Shown here in pieces: positions 42,753-52,830 of a stretch of 64,000 nucleotides of DNA. The DNA is from an uncultured Dorea sp. (GTDB taxonomy: Bacteria; Bacillota; Clostridia; Lachnospirales; Lachnospiraceae), in assembly GCA_910577685.1 (NCBI GenBank), contig CAJTOH010000001.1:117984-181983 (forward strand), read 5' to 3'. The notes under the pieces were generated by a model. The model was not told the DNA's origin and ran no database searches. It saw only the letters and a list, made by a program, of their open reading frames with translations. The number at the start of each line of letters is the position of its first letter. Positions within the stretch are counted from its first letter, which is position 1. A program made the position numbers and the translations under genes.

Positions 42753-44557
42753 GTCGCAAACCTCTCCTTATCCTTTATTTTTTTCTTATAACCCAGCGTA
42801 AACATCGGAGAGAAAGCGTAACCTTCACGGATATAGCCTTCCGCCTCCGAAGAAGCCGCCATGGAAACCTTCGTTTCAATAGCCGGAATCACGGCGGATA
42901 CGGCCGCCGCTCCGACAAGACTCTCTTCGCGGCAGCGGTACTCATATTCGATACTTTTTGTCTCGCCGCCTTCACAGGTAAGCGTAATTCCCGTCATGTC
43001 CTCCGGATATTCCGTTGTCCCGTAACAAGCCACCATATACTCGTTCAACTCGACCTCGGCGTCCGGGTCGCTCATCTCAAGGATGGTACGCTCAATCTGA
43101 ATGGAGCCGCTTCCTTCTTCAAAGTATTCCTTCGTCTGCAGCGTCAGGGATAGATCGGCAAATTCGATTGTCACCGGGTCGAGCGTCAGGATTCTGGCAG
43201 CGCCTTCCGTAGAAAAATGCGCCTTCGTCCGGCACAGGCACAGATCCACTTCCTCGCCGCGATAACTTAATTTCGCGCTGCGGATCGTACCTTCGCCCGC
43301 ATAATGGGTAAAATATCCCGCCCGGTATTTTTCCTGAATGAGGAAAGGATAAGAGGCATCCTGCACATGTTTCGTTCCAATGCCGACCTCCCACTTAAGT
43401 TTCGCTGCATAAGGACGTAAATCAAAAACAGCGCCGCCCTGATCCATGCTGACCCCGGCCCTCATATACGGGTCGGTATACCAGAATACCTGCTTGTCGG
43501 AGCCATAGAGGATATCCCGCCACAGCGCACATTCCGGCTCTTTGTAGGTCTTTTTCCCGCGGTAATAGTCAGCGAATTCAGCCATAGTCATATCAATGAG
43601 CTTTCCCTCTTTCTTAAGATCACCGTAATACTTACACCCGTCGGAATAAGATTTCAGCAGAAGCTCATAAGGAGCCTCCCACCGGCCCATCTTATTCATC
43701 CACCCCGGGCCTACGAACATCATATTGTAAGAGTAGCCATTGTTATACTTCTCCTGCGCCCGATACTGGTCGATAAGATTATAGAGATAAGGGAATTCCC
43801 AAGTCTTCGTGTCATAGATCATCCCCCTGAGTACATTCTGGGGATGAGTTCCGAAGTTGGAGCCGTTTCCGTCATAACATGCCAGAAGATCCCTGGACAG
43901 GTGAGGGATGGCTACAATACCGCTGTCCTCAGACTCATCCGCCGCCGGGGCATGGGTATTTTGTTTAGAAGGGATCCAAGGCGCCCACGGACCGCCGTCG
44001 AACAGAGTGTACCAAGAGTTGTTGCAGGTGTGGTACGCTTTCGGGCCTTCCTCCCAACACGTGGCAACCGCACATTTTACGGAAGGATAAGCCGCCTTGA
44101 TATAGTTGGTCAGATCCGCATCCATATAGTAGGAACCTGTAGACTCAGGATAAAATCCAAAAATATCGTGGAATTTGCCGAACACGTCGTCCACGATCCG
44201 TTTCTTGTCCTCCATGGAGAACATCCAAATGCAGAAGTCCTTCGTCTTGTATTTCTCGCGGAACTCTTCGCAGGGAAGCCCCAGAAGGGAGAGTGCAATC
44301 TCATCCCCATATACCTTATGGTCGTTCTTGGCGATGGCTACGGCTTCTTCGTTAAAAAGCGCGGCATAGGTCATGTGGATCGTGACCTTCAAACCATTTT
44401 CATGGGCAATCCTCTGCTGGGTCTTGAAGATATCGAGAGATTCGGTAAGGAGCTTCTTGTCGCCGATATCTTCTTCTTTGCCGTGTCCCGTGACGGTGGC
44501 AGAATACTCAGGAACCATCTCGGGGCGATGAATTACATTAAGAATAAATTCACTCAT
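42725..44557 (-). CDS. Large putative carbohydrate-active enzyme, family not recognised
   Basis: 610 residues from ATG 44557 (AGGAG 9 bases upstream). No signal peptide. The N-terminal 330 residues look like a barrel enzyme acting on sugars: NVIHRPEMVPEYSATVTGHG, GLKVTIHMTYAALF, FGFYPESTGSYYMDADLTNYI, GPWAPWIPSKQN and FVGPGWMNKMGRWEAPYELLL, with many Trp/Asp/His and some resemblance to polysaccharide-deacetylase-like barrels. Residues from about 390 are a beta-rich domain. It is the gene next to a solute-binding protein and two sugar permeases and faces a GH2 galactosidase locus, so intracellular glycan processing is likely. I do not assign a GH family. Confidence 0.55.
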   Translation of the reverse strand: MSEFILNVIHRPEMVPEYSATVTGHGKEEDIGDKKLLTESLDIFKTQQRIAHENGLKVTIHMTYAALFNEEAVAIAKNDHKVYGDEIALSLLGLPCEEFREKYKTKDFCIWMFSMEDKKRIVDDVFGKFHDIFGFYPESTGSYYMDADLTNYIKAAYPSVKCAVATCWEEGPKAYHTCNNSWYTLFDGGPWAPWIPSKQNTHAPAADESEDSGIVAIPHLSRDLLACYDGNGSNFGTHPQNVLRGMIYDTKTWEFPYLYNLIDQYRAQEKYNNGYSYNMMFVGPGWMNKMGRWEAPYELLLKSYSDGCKYYGDLKKEGKLIDMTMAEFADYYRGKKTYKEPECALWRDILYGSDKQVFWYTDPYMRAGVSMDQGGAVFDLRPYAAKLKWEVGIGTKHVQDASYPFLIQEKYRAGYFTHYAGEGTIRSAKLSYRGEEVDLCLCRTKAHFSTEGAARILTLDPVTIEFADLSLTLQTKEYFEEGSGSIQIERTILEMSDPDAEVELNEYMVACYGTTEYPEDMTGITLTCEGGETKSIEYEYRCREESLVGAAAVSAVIPAIETKVSMAASSEAEGYIREGYAFSPMFTLGYKKKIKDKERFATWLNLEKAN

Positions 44558-44759
44558 TTTTAAAATACTCCTATCGTCATTATTTATTGCAGTGCATACG
44601 CAGCCGTTTGTTCTATACCGCTGCAAAAAGGTTAATAATATATCCGGCATGTATACCCGTCTGCGCGGGAAAACATGCCGGACATTGATCAGTTACATAT
44701 ACCTTTGTAAATTCGTGTTTTAATTTTATGTGCGGATCATACCGTCGCCTTCCGAAATA
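44558..44759 (-). other. Intergenic spacer in the sugar operon
   Basis: About 200 bases between the second permease stop and the unknown enzyme. It contains GCATGT.../...ACATGC-type inverted sequence around 44648-44679 (CCGGCATGTATACC and AAACATGCCGG), which could be a terminator or attenuator on the minus strand. No gene is seen. Confidence 0.4.
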
Positions 44760-45599
44760 TTACTTAACAGCGCCGGTAATACCTTCTGCGAACTGTTTCT
44801 GCAATACGAAGAATACAATCATCGTAGGAATGGAACAGAACAATACGCCCATCATGATCATACCGTAATCAATCTTGTAGCCTCCGATGGTATTGGCAAT
44901 CAACATTACCATATTCAGAGACTTTCCGTCTGTCATAATTACCTTCGGCCACAGATATGCATTCCATGCGTTCATAAATGTGATAACTGCGGCAGCCGCA
45001 TACGTAGATCTCATGGTCGGGAAGAACATGCGGAAGAAGATTCCGAGTTCGCTTAATCCGTCAATCCTTGCCGCCTCGATAATGTCGATCGGGAAAGCAC
45101 GGGCATTCTGCCGAAACATCATGATCATGAACGGCGTGGAAATCATCGGAAGGAAGAACCCGATCGTCGTGTTCAGAAGTTTTGCTTTGGAAAACATCTG
45201 GAACAACGGAATCATCGTTGCTACCTGCGGGATCATCATCGCAAGCAGCAGGATGGAGAATAATTTATCCTTCCATTTGTCATGGTAGACCTCGAATCCA
45301 TAACCAGCCACCGAACAGATGAGCAGACAGATGACCGTCACTGAGATGGCGTAAACGAAAGAGTTGGTCATGGCACGTGCCAGCGGCTGCTGGGCAACCA
45401 GATTCCTGAAGTTCTCCCCTGCAAAAGAACCGGGCATCAGACGTCCTTTTGAGATGTCGATGTAGTTATTCGTGGCAGCGGATATCATCCACAGGAACGG
45501 AAATACTGAGATGATAGAAAAAATAGTCAAAAATATGTAGGTAGGAATCAGCCTGCGCTGAATCATAGATCTGTTCTTTTTCTCAGTCACGTGTATCAC
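44760..45599 (-). CDS. Carbohydrate ABC transporter permease (MalG type)
   Basis: 279 residues, six membrane segments, EAA loop EAARIDGLSELGIFFRMFFPTMRSTY. Overlaps the first permease gene by 17 bases. Second permease of the CUT1 importer; the shared ATPase must be encoded elsewhere. Confidence 0.9.
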   Translation of the reverse strand: MIHVTEKKNRSMIQRRLIPTYIFLTIFSIISVFPFLWMISAATNNYIDISKGRLMPGSFAGENFRNLVAQQPLARAMTNSFVYAISVTVICLLICSVAGYGFEVYHDKWKDKLFSILLLAMMIPQVATMIPLFQMFSKAKLLNTTIGFFLPMISTPFMIMMFRQNARAFPIDIIEAARIDGLSELGIFFRMFFPTMRSTYAAAAVITFMNAWNAYLWPKVIMTDGKSLNMVMLIANTIGGYKIDYGMIMMGVLFCSIPTMIVFFVLQKQFAEGITGAVK

Positions 45600-46476
45600 C
45601 TACTTTCAGATTAATAAATGCTAAGACAGCAACAATGATGAATACGAAGAATGCCAGAGCGCTTCCATAACCAAAGTTCGGGGCGCGCAGGAAACAAGTA
45701 TTGTAAATGTAGTGGGACATTGTAATCGTCGAATTTGCCGGTCCTCCGTTGGTCAGGTTGACAGATTCGTCGAACAACTGCAAAGTTCCGTTGATGGACA
45801 TGATAAACGTCATGATAATCGTCGGTTTCAGAAGCGGAACGGTAATTCCCCAGAAGGTCTTCCAGCCGTTTGCGCCGTCAATCTTAGCCGCTTCATATAC
45901 GGAATACTCAATATTCTGAAGTCCGGCAAGGTAGAATACCATATTATACCCGGTCCATCTCCAAATCAGGGCGATAATGATTACCATCTTAGCCGACCAT
46001 GCGGTTCCGAGGAAATTATATCCCTGATCCAAAAGTCCGATTTTGACCAATGCATTATTAATCAGCCCGTCCTGTGCGAACAGGAAACGGAAAATAATCG
46101 CGTAGGAAACCAGAGATGTTGCACAAGGCAGAAATACGCAGGTACGGAAAAATCCTTTGAACCGGAGATCCTTATTATTCAGAAGCTGTGCCAGAAGCAT
46201 AGCAAGTACCAGCATGATCGGCACCTGAATTGCCAGATAGAAGAATGTATTTCCTACCGACCGGAGAAATACTCTGTCTTCAAACATGCGGGCATAATTG
46301 GAAAAACCGGTGAATCTGTAGTTTGCTCCCTTACCTGTCTGCAGTGACAGGAAAAAAGCTCTGATCATCGGGTAGAAGCTCATAACTGCGATCATAATAG
46401 TTGCCGGAGTGAGGAATACCCAGCCGGCGGCTTTCTGCTTCGCAATCAGGCCCATACTTTTCTTTTTAGGTTCCAT
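45583..46476 (-). CDS. Carbohydrate ABC transporter permease (MalF type)
   Basis: 297 residues, six membrane segments, EAA loop EAAKIDGANGWKTFWGITVPLLKP. It follows the solute-binding protein gene after a 111-base gap containing a stable hairpin that probably lowers permease expression relative to the binding protein. Confidence 0.9.
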   Translation of the reverse strand: MEPKKKSMGLIAKQKAAGWVFLTPATIMIAVMSFYPMIRAFFLSLQTGKGANYRFTGFSNYARMFEDRVFLRSVGNTFFYLAIQVPIMLVLAMLLAQLLNNKDLRFKGFFRTCVFLPCATSLVSYAIIFRFLFAQDGLINNALVKIGLLDQGYNFLGTAWSAKMVIIIALIWRWTGYNMVFYLAGLQNIEYSVYEAAKIDGANGWKTFWGITVPLLKPTIIMTFIMSINGTLQLFDESVNLTNGGPANSTITMSHYIYNTCFLRAPNFGYGSALAFFVFIIVAVLAFINLKVGDTRD

Positions 46477-46523
46477 AGAAAAACCCCCTTCGTTCCTTAA
46501 GCTATATGTAGTTTGTATAATAG

Positions 46524-46555
46524 TTCGGGGGAACCTGATAAACGGTCCCCCCGAA
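46524..46555 (-). terminator. Intra-operon hairpin between binding protein and permease genes
   Basis: TTCGGGGG (46524-46531) pairs with CCCCCGAA (46548-46555), extended after one mismatch by ACC/GGT, with an eight-base loop. No strong T run follows on the minus strand, so partial termination or mRNA stabilisation of the upstream gene is more likely than full termination. Confidence 0.6.
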
Positions 46556-46587
46556 AATATTATCGCATAAATCAGACCGGATATGTA

Positions 46588-47928
46588 TTATTCGTAATAG
46601 AATTCCGCATCTGCCTGAGCTTGCTCTAAGGTCTTCTCCTTATCGCTGCCGGTCATGATATCCTGAATCGCCGTAGAGATAACCTCGCGAACATCGTAGT
46701 AATAAGCGCTTGTGTTGTTGGTAGGCGTCTTCTCTGCGTACTCAACGATAGTAGAGTAGATTGGCTGGTCATTCCAGAATTCCTGTGGAGCCTGATAAGC
46801 CTCGGACTCGCCTGCCGGTCCCCATGTACCGATAGCTCCGGTCGTAGGAAGGATGTTTGCATACAGGTCTTCGCTTCCTGCGAATGTCTTTGCGAGGAAG
46901 TCGAAAGCCAGTTCCGTATTCTTACAGTTAGAAGTTACATACCAGGAAGAACCGCCGTTGTTGGAGTAGTTCGTAGCGTTTGCGGTCTTCACCAGTTTAG
47001 GCATATTGGTAATCGCCCACTTACCTGACGTGTCTTTCATACCCATGATCGTAGCCATAATCCAGTTACCGTTGATGGTTCCTGCACACTGCTCGTTGGT
47101 GATGGAGGATACATACTCATCCCACTCGTTTACTTCATAGAAGATACCTTCTTTTACCATCTTCTGATAGAGATCGATACACTCGTTCAGAGGCTCGTTG
47201 CCGACGAAGTTCGGAGTTCCGTCCTCGTTGAACAGGGAAGCGCCTGCGGACTGAAGCATCATCATGACTGTATCCTGGCTGTTAGCCTGTCCGGACAGCA
47301 TGTACTTGCCGGTCTTTTCCTTTACTACCTTACCGATCTCGATAAACTTATCCCAGTCGATGTCAGTGATGTCATCGATGGTATATCCTGCCTCCTCAAG
47401 AATATCCGTACGGTAACAGGAAACAACCGCGCCGTTATCGAACGGTACGCCGTAATTCTTGCCGTCTACTGTAGAGTAGCTCAGCTTACCTTCCGCAAAC
47501 TGTGAGAAATCAATTCCGCTGTCTGTCAGGTCTGTAAATGCTTCCGGATAGAAGGAAACGAACTTCTGGTAGGAGTTATCCTGCATCAGCACGATATCAG
47601 GCATGGTTCCGAAATCTCCGGACTCCGCACATGTCTGTAACTTTGTCTCACAGTCGTCAGACAGAGTCTCCACAACCTCAAGTTCGAACTTATCGTTCAC
47701 GGTCTCCTTGTAGATCTTGGCTGCTTCCTCGATTGCAGGAATATTGAATGCCGGGTCCCATGTCCATACGACCAGCTTGTCCCCACCGCTTGAGCCGCCT
47801 TCATCAGAACCTGAATTACTGCCGCTGCTGCTGCCGGAACCGCTGTCGTCAGATCCGCCGCCGCCACACGCTGCAAGTGAGAATGCCATTGCTCCCACAA
47901 GTAATACTGAAAGTAATCTTTTCTTCAT
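46588..47928 (-). CDS. Sugar-binding lipoprotein of an ABC importer
   Basis: 446 residues. Lipobox SLAACG (Cys about 21) followed by a Gly/Ser/Asp linker of about 30 residues, then a CUT1 solute-binding fold (VVWTWDPAFNIPAIEEAAKIYKE, MPDIVLMQDNSYQKFVSFYPEAFTDLTDSG, YGVPFDNGAVVSCYRTDILEEAGY). First gene of the minus-strand operon with a GGAGG site. The ligand is probably a galactoside or related oligosaccharide, judged only from the neighbouring GH2 galactosidase. Confidence 0.9.
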   Translation of the reverse strand: MKKRLLSVLLVGAMAFSLAACGGGGSDDSGSGSSSGSNSGSDEGGSSGGDKLVVWTWDPAFNIPAIEEAAKIYKETVNDKFELEVVETLSDDCETKLQTCAESGDFGTMPDIVLMQDNSYQKFVSFYPEAFTDLTDSGIDFSQFAEGKLSYSTVDGKNYGVPFDNGAVVSCYRTDILEEAGYTIDDITDIDWDKFIEIGKVVKEKTGKYMLSGQANSQDTVMMMLQSAGASLFNEDGTPNFVGNEPLNECIDLYQKMVKEGIFYEVNEWDEYVSSITNEQCAGTINGNWIMATIMGMKDTSGKWAITNMPKLVKTANATNYSNNGGSSWYVTSNCKNTELAFDFLAKTFAGSEDLYANILPTTGAIGTWGPAGESEAYQAPQEFWNDQPIYSTIVEYAEKTPTNNTSAYYYDVREVISTAIQDIMTGSDKEKTLEQAQADAEFYYE

Positions 47929-48228
47929 AATCTTTATCCTCCTTTTGACTAATTACTTCATGACGATATTATATCAGTATAAACGCCCCAAAAGTTGTTA
48001 GAATCGATCGTATAGTATGCAAAAACAATCATATATAGTACTGTTGTATGGGATTCGACAAGAAGTGTCATCTTTTTTGGTAGAATTGTAAAAATGTGTA
48101 TTAAAATCAACAAAAAAACCGCCCCATTAAAGCGAAAGATGCAAGAACCGAAGTTTTTCGGAGTATTTTTATAGATCTTGCACAAAAAGCCTTAATTGCG
48201 GCGGTTCCGGATGAAAGGCCGGCGCCTG
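47929..48228 (-). promoter_or_regulatory. Control region of the sugar-uptake operon
   Basis: 300 bases. A perfect TATAAT (47968-47973, minus strand) lies about 40 bases before the ATG, but I see no good -35 at the right distance, which suits an activator-dependent promoter (AraC regulator at 48837). The far part also holds the end of the 170-residue gene's upstream operon boundary; no further gene is seen. Confidence 0.4.
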
Positions 48229-48741
48229 TTACGACAGAAATACCCGGTCCGGATACCGGCGTTTGAGGGTCTGCAGCATTTGATCGTTTAAGTCGAGCAG
48301 GAGTTTGATCTTCTCGCGGTTCTCCGTGATGATCATGGTGTAATAGGGCGTGTCTTCTTCATAAGAAGTATAGTCATACTTGGCAAGCCGGATACTCCCG
48401 CCTTCCCTGCGGTACTTGGCTACGGCATTATGCCAGTTGGGGGCGAGGACTTCCAATGCCTCCATGTCAAGATAATGGGCGGATCTGCGGTGTTTTTTCC
48501 CGAAAATAACATCGATGGAGAGATGGTTTTCTTCCAGAATATATTCATATTCCTTCTGGCTGTAGGCGTTGTAAAAGTAGTAGAGAACCACCAGAAGAAA
48601 TCCGGGCAGCATGAAGCCTTGGGAGAGGGTGATGCCCATCAGCAGAAGGATTACTGCAAAAACAATCATGACCGTCCGGAGAAATCCTGTCATGGGCTTG
48701 GGTTTCCGTATTACCTGTTCTACAATCTTATAATTATACAT
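48229..48741 (-). CDS. Small membrane protein of unknown function
   Basis: 170 residues. Two adjacent membrane segments (about 22-55: TVMIVFAVILLLMGITLSQGFMLPGFLLVVLYYFY) and a cytoplasmic C-terminal domain with IRLAKYDYTSYEEDTPYYTMIITENREKIKLLLDLND, a pattern seen in the Clostridia DUF6106-type proteins (tentative). The start has AGGAGG. No functional clue from its neighbours. Confidence 0.6.
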   Translation of the reverse strand: MYNYKIVEQVIRKPKPMTGFLRTVMIVFAVILLLMGITLSQGFMLPGFLLVVLYYFYNAYSQKEYEYILEENHLSIDVIFGKKHRRSAHYLDMEALEVLAPNWHNAVAKYRREGGSIRLAKYDYTSYEEDTPYYTMIITENREKIKLLLDLNDQMLQTLKRRYPDRVFLS

Positions 48742-48836
48742 GTGAATTTTCCTCCTGACCGCCGTCAGGCGCGTTTCCCGAAACAGGATGCGAAACTTGT
48801 ATCAGGGAACGCACCGCGGAAGTTTTTTATATCATA

Positions 48837-49661
48837 TCAGTTTAGCCTGCGGAATTCAAGCGGCGTGACGCCCGTGATCTTCTTGAACATAGCGATAAAG
48901 TGGCTGGCGTCGGAAAATCCGGTCTCCCGGGCAATCTGCTGCACTTCCATGCGGGGATTAGAAACCAGCAATTCTCTTGCCTTATTGATCCGGAAGGTAG
49001 TCAGATATTCATAGACGGAACATCCGAGAAACCGCCGGAACAAACGCGACAGATATTGGGGCGTGACATAGACCTTGCGGCCTAATTCCTGTACGGTAAG
49101 TTCCGCGCCGTAGCTGGTTTCAATCTCTTTTATTATCGGGACGACATAACGCAGATATAACGGTTCGTCAGTCAGGGCGCGCGTATGGCGGCTGCTGGTA
49201 AAATGCATCAGCAGGTCGTAACATCTGAGGGAGAGGGCGCGTGTATCGGCGGAAAGTGTATCCCAGTTTTCCATGATTTCGCCAATCAAAGAGAGAATCA
49301 GGGCTCCTTGTTCTTTCTCGATAAATACGACGGGCTTGTTGCCGACCATCTTGTCTATGCTGTTATCAATAGTTCCGGTAAACGTGGCAAAGGCGGTCAG
49401 CCATTCGTCGGTATCCCTTGCGTAGGAATGATGAAGGAACGGAGAGATCAGTATTCCCTCTCCTTCATTGAGAACGTACTGCGCCCCCGGGATTTTGACG
49501 GTGCCGCAGCCTTGTTCTGTCTGCAGGTAGTGGTAGAGGGGAAAACCGTTGGGGCGCAGCACCCGGTCCTGACTCCATCCGCATCCGATGGAGTCGAAAA
49601 GGAAAGGTTCGTTGACGGGGGAGTTCCTGTAATGTATCGGCATACTTGTCACCTGTTTCAA
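48837..49661 (-). CDS. AraC family transcriptional regulator
   Basis: 274 residues: N-terminal cupin domain of AraC sugar sensors (LYHYLQTEQGCGTVKIPGAQYVLNEGEGILISPFLHHSY) and C-terminal double helix-turn-helix (VTPQYLSRLFRRFLGCSVYEYLTTFRINKARELL and VQQIARETGFSDASHFIAMFKKITGVTPLEFRR). Divergent from the beta-galactosidase gene across 94 bases and upstream of the sugar-uptake operon, so it likely controls both. Confidence 0.9.
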   Translation of the reverse strand: MKQVTSMPIHYRNSPVNEPFLFDSIGCGWSQDRVLRPNGFPLYHYLQTEQGCGTVKIPGAQYVLNEGEGILISPFLHHSYARDTDEWLTAFATFTGTIDNSIDKMVGNKPVVFIEKEQGALILSLIGEIMENWDTLSADTRALSLRCYDLLMHFTSSRHTRALTDEPLYLRYVVPIIKEIETSYGAELTVQELGRKVYVTPQYLSRLFRRFLGCSVYEYLTTFRINKARELLVSNPRMEVQQIARETGFSDASHFIAMFKKITGVTPLEFRRLN

Positions 49662-49755
49662 AATGTTATATTATATAGTTTAACATATTACACTTTTATC
49701 TGTCTATCTGTAATATAATTAGGGCAAATTTCAAATGAAGTAAGGAGGAGTTGCT
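49662..49755. promoter_or_regulatory. Divergent promoter region of araC-type gene and beta-galactosidase
   Basis: Contains TATAAT for the plus strand (49714-49719) and TATAAT for the minus strand (49670-49675). An inverted repeat ATGTTA-N12-TAACAT (49663-49686) overlaps the leftward -10 and could be the AraC-type operator. AAGGAGGAG precedes the galactosidase ATG. Confidence 0.5.
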
Positions 49756-52700
49756 ATGGAGCGAGTATTTGATTACGGGAAATTAAAAGACCCGCAGTAT
49801 TTCCGTGACGGAAGGCTTGACGCACATTCCGATCACAGATACTATGCGTCTGTGTCGGATATGGAAGCAGATTATGAGGAGTTCAAGGAGAGTCTGAACG
49901 GGCTGTGGAAGTTCCACTATGCCAGGAATTACAAGGCGGCGGTACCCGGTTTTGAGAAAACCGATTATTGCTGCAGGGACTGGGACGATATCCCTGTGCC
50001 GGCCCATATCCAGATGGAGGGATACGACGTGCCGCAGTATGCGAATGTGCAGTATCCGTGGGAAGGCCGCGACGAGATTGAACCGGGGGAGATTCCGGAG
50101 TATTTCAACCCTGTGGCAAGCTATGTAAAGCATTTTTCAGTGCCGGAGCGCATGAAGGGGAAGCGGCTCTTCATCTCCTTTCAGGGAGCTGAGAGCGGTC
50201 TTGCGTTGTGGCTGAACGGAACGTTTGTGGGATACAGTGAAGATTCCTTCACTCCGTCAGAATTTGAGCTGACGGATTATCTGGTGGAGGGAGAGAATAA
50301 GCTGGCGGCGCAGGTGTTTAAATGGACGGCGTCAAGCTGGTGCGAGGATCAGGATTTCTACCGTTTCTCCGGGATCTACAGGGAGGTATATCTGTATACG
50401 GTTCCGGACGTACATGTGCGCGACTTGAAGATCTGTGCAATACCGGACGAGACTTTGAAGAAGGCGGCCCTTGATATCCGTCTGGAGATGATTTCCAAAG
50501 AAGGGGCGGCCGGAAAGGCGGTGATCCGTCTTGCTAAGGGTAGCGCTTCGGTTATCGAAGAGGAGCTGGAGCTGGGGGCCGAGGTCTCCCGTTCATGGAC
50601 TGTGGACGAGCCGGAGCTTTGGAGTGCGGAAGTCCCAAACCTCTATGACCTGACTATAGAGATCTATGACGCGGCCGGGACTCTTTTGGAGGTTATACCG
50701 GAGAAGGTTGGTTTCAGAAGATTCGAGATGAAGGATCATATCATGACCCTGAATGGCAGGAGGATCGTATTCAAGGGAGTGAACCGCCACGAATTCAGCT
50801 GCGTGGGCGGACGATGCGTAACCGAGGCTGAGCTTCGCAGGGATCTTGAGACTATGAAGCGTAACAATATCAACGCTATCCGCACCTGCCATTATCCGGA
50901 CGGCTCCCTGATTTACCGTCTTTGCGACGAGTATGGGATCTACCTGATTGATGAGAACAATCTGGAATCCCACGGGACCTGGGATACGCTGATGATGACA
51001 GGGAATGATAAAGGCGTGGTTCCCAACGACCGTCCTGAGTGGCTCGGAATGATGCTTGACCGTGTGAATTCCGTTTACCAGAGGGATAAGAACCATCCGG
51101 CGATACTGATCTGGTCCTGCGGAAATGAATCCTACGGCGGGAAGGATATCTATGAGATGTCCCAGCTTTTCCGTAAGTTGGATCCGAACCGTCTGGTCCA
51201 CTATGAAGGGGTGCATCAAGACCGCCGCTACAATGATACCAGCGATATGGAGAGTCAGATGTACACGCCTGTTGAGGGAATTAAGGAATTTCTGGCGAAT
51301 GACAGGAGCAAGCCGTTTATCTGCTGCGAGTATACCCATGCAATGGGTAATTCCTGCGGAGCTATGCACAAATATACCGATCTGACCGACACGGAGCCTC
51401 TGTATCAGGGCGGATTTATCTGGGATTATATTGACCAGACTATATGTAAGAAGGATCGTTACGGAAAGGAATTTCAGGCGTACGGCGGAGACTTCGGAGA
51501 GCGTCCGACGGATTATAATTTCAGCGCCAATGGAATCGTATATGGAAACAGAGAGGTTTCCCCTAAGATGCAGGAGGTAAAGTTCAACTACCAGAATATC
51601 ACGGCGGAAGTAGGGAAGACCGAGGTTAAGATCGTCAATAAGAACTTATTTGTCAATACGGATACTTTTGAGTGCCGCGTTACCGTGGCGAGGGACGGAC
51701 ATATAATTAGAAGAGCGACTTTGGAGACATGTGTGGAGCCGCTTGGCGAGGGAATTTATACGCTTCCGGTTCCGCAGGAGACTCTGGCAGGCGAGTATGC
51801 AGTTACCGTATCCTTCCACCTGAAAGAGGATAAGATCTGGGCAGAGCGCGGACACGAGGTGGCGTTCGGGCAGTACGTATACCAGATCGAGAAGGCGGAA
51901 AAAGCATGCTGCAAGGGTGTGAAGGTAATCAGGAGTACGCATAATATCGGCGTGCAGGGCGAACACTTTGAAGTGATGTTTTCCGTACTTTCAGGCGGGC
52001 TGGTATCTTATAAGTTCGGAGGAAAGGAGATGCTTAAGTCCATTCCGAAGCCGAACTTCTGGAGGGCGCCCGTGGATAATGACTGCGGCAACCAGATGCC
52101 GGCGCGCTATGCGCAGTGGAAGATTGCAAGCATGTATGCGTCCGACAAGGCGTTGGACGACGAGCTGTTTAAGATGAACATGCTAAAGGCGCAGGAAGGA
52201 GAGCACAGCGCGACGGTTTCCTTTACCTATCATCTGTGTACCGTACCGGCATCAAAGTGTCAGGTGTCCTACGAGGTATTCGGGGACGGGCGCGTTAAGA
52301 CGACCCTTTCTTATGATCCGGTAAAAGAATTGGGGGATATGCCGGAATTCGGTATGATGTTCAAGCTGGACGCAGACTACGACCATGTGAAATGGTACGG
52401 GCTTGGACCGGCGGAAACCTATGCGGACCGCAAGAAGGGGGCTAAGCTGGGCATTTACCAGAATCTTGTGAAAGACAATATGGCAGAGTATATTGTTCCC
52501 CAAGAGTGCGGCAATAAGGAAGAAGTGCGTTATGCGGAGGTTACGGACAGAAGGGGCAGGGGCATGAGGTTTGCTATGACAAACGAGAACGGGCCGATGT
52601 GCTTCTCGGCGCTGCCGTATACGCCGCACGAGCTGGAGAATGCGATGCATCCGTTCGAACTGCCTGAGGTACACTATACTGTGATCCGTGCATCGAAAGC

Positions 52701-52809
52701 ACAGATGGGTATTGCGGGGGATGATAGCTGGGGCGCGCAGACCCATCCGGAGTATTTGATTGATGTGAGCAAGAAGATGGAATTTAGTTTCTGGTTCTGC
52801 GGTATTTAG
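49756..52809 (+). CDS. lacZ: Beta-galactosidase, GH2 (LacZ type)
   Basis: 1017 residues, about the length of E. coli LacZ (1023), with the five-domain layout: sugar-binding domain, immunoglobulin-like domains, TIM barrel and C-terminal beta-galactosidase small chain domain. The acid/base Glu is in IWSCGNESYGG (about 457) and the nucleophile Glu in FICCEYTHAMGNS (about 525); GFRRFEMKDHIMTLNGRRIVFKGVNRHEF is the GH2 signature. Intracellular, no signal peptide. Hydrolyses terminal beta-galactosides imported by the adjacent transporter (inference). Confidence 0.93.
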   Translation: MERVFDYGKLKDPQYFRDGRLDAHSDHRYYASVSDMEADYEEFKESLNGLWKFHYARNYKAAVPGFEKTDYCCRDWDDIPVPAHIQMEGYDVPQYANVQYPWEGRDEIEPGEIPEYFNPVASYVKHFSVPERMKGKRLFISFQGAESGLALWLNGTFVGYSEDSFTPSEFELTDYLVEGENKLAAQVFKWTASSWCEDQDFYRFSGIYREVYLYTVPDVHVRDLKICAIPDETLKKAALDIRLEMISKEGAAGKAVIRLAKGSASVIEEELELGAEVSRSWTVDEPELWSAEVPNLYDLTIEIYDAAGTLLEVIPEKVGFRRFEMKDHIMTLNGRRIVFKGVNRHEFSCVGGRCVTEAELRRDLETMKRNNINAIRTCHYPDGSLIYRLCDEYGIYLIDENNLESHGTWDTLMMTGNDKGVVPNDRPEWLGMMLDRVNSVYQRDKNHPAILIWSCGNESYGGKDIYEMSQLFRKLDPNRLVHYEGVHQDRRYNDTSDMESQMYTPVEGIKEFLANDRSKPFICCEYTHAMGNSCGAMHKYTDLTDTEPLYQGGFIWDYIDQTICKKDRYGKEFQAYGGDFGERPTDYNFSANGIVYGNREVSPKMQEVKFNYQNITAEVGKTEVKIVNKNLFVNTDTFECRVTVARDGHIIRRATLETCVEPLGEGIYTLPVPQETLAGEYAVTVSFHLKEDKIWAERGHEVAFGQYVYQIEKAEKACCKGVKVIRSTHNIGVQGEHFEVMFSVLSGGLVSYKFGGKEMLKSIPKPNFWRAPVDNDCGNQMPARYAQWKIASMYASDKALDDELFKMNMLKAQEGEHSATVSFTYHLCTVPASKCQVSYEVFGDGRVKTTLSYDPVKELGDMPEFGMMFKLDADYDHVKWYGLGPAETYADRKKGAKLGIYQNLVKDNMAEYIVPQECGNKEEVRYAEVTDRRGRGMRFAMTNENGPMCFSALPYTPHELENAMHPFELPEVHYTVIRASKAQMGIAGDDSWGAQTHPEYLIDVSKKMEFSFWFCGI

Positions 52810-52830
52810 ATTTGTATATTTGAGAGAGCA

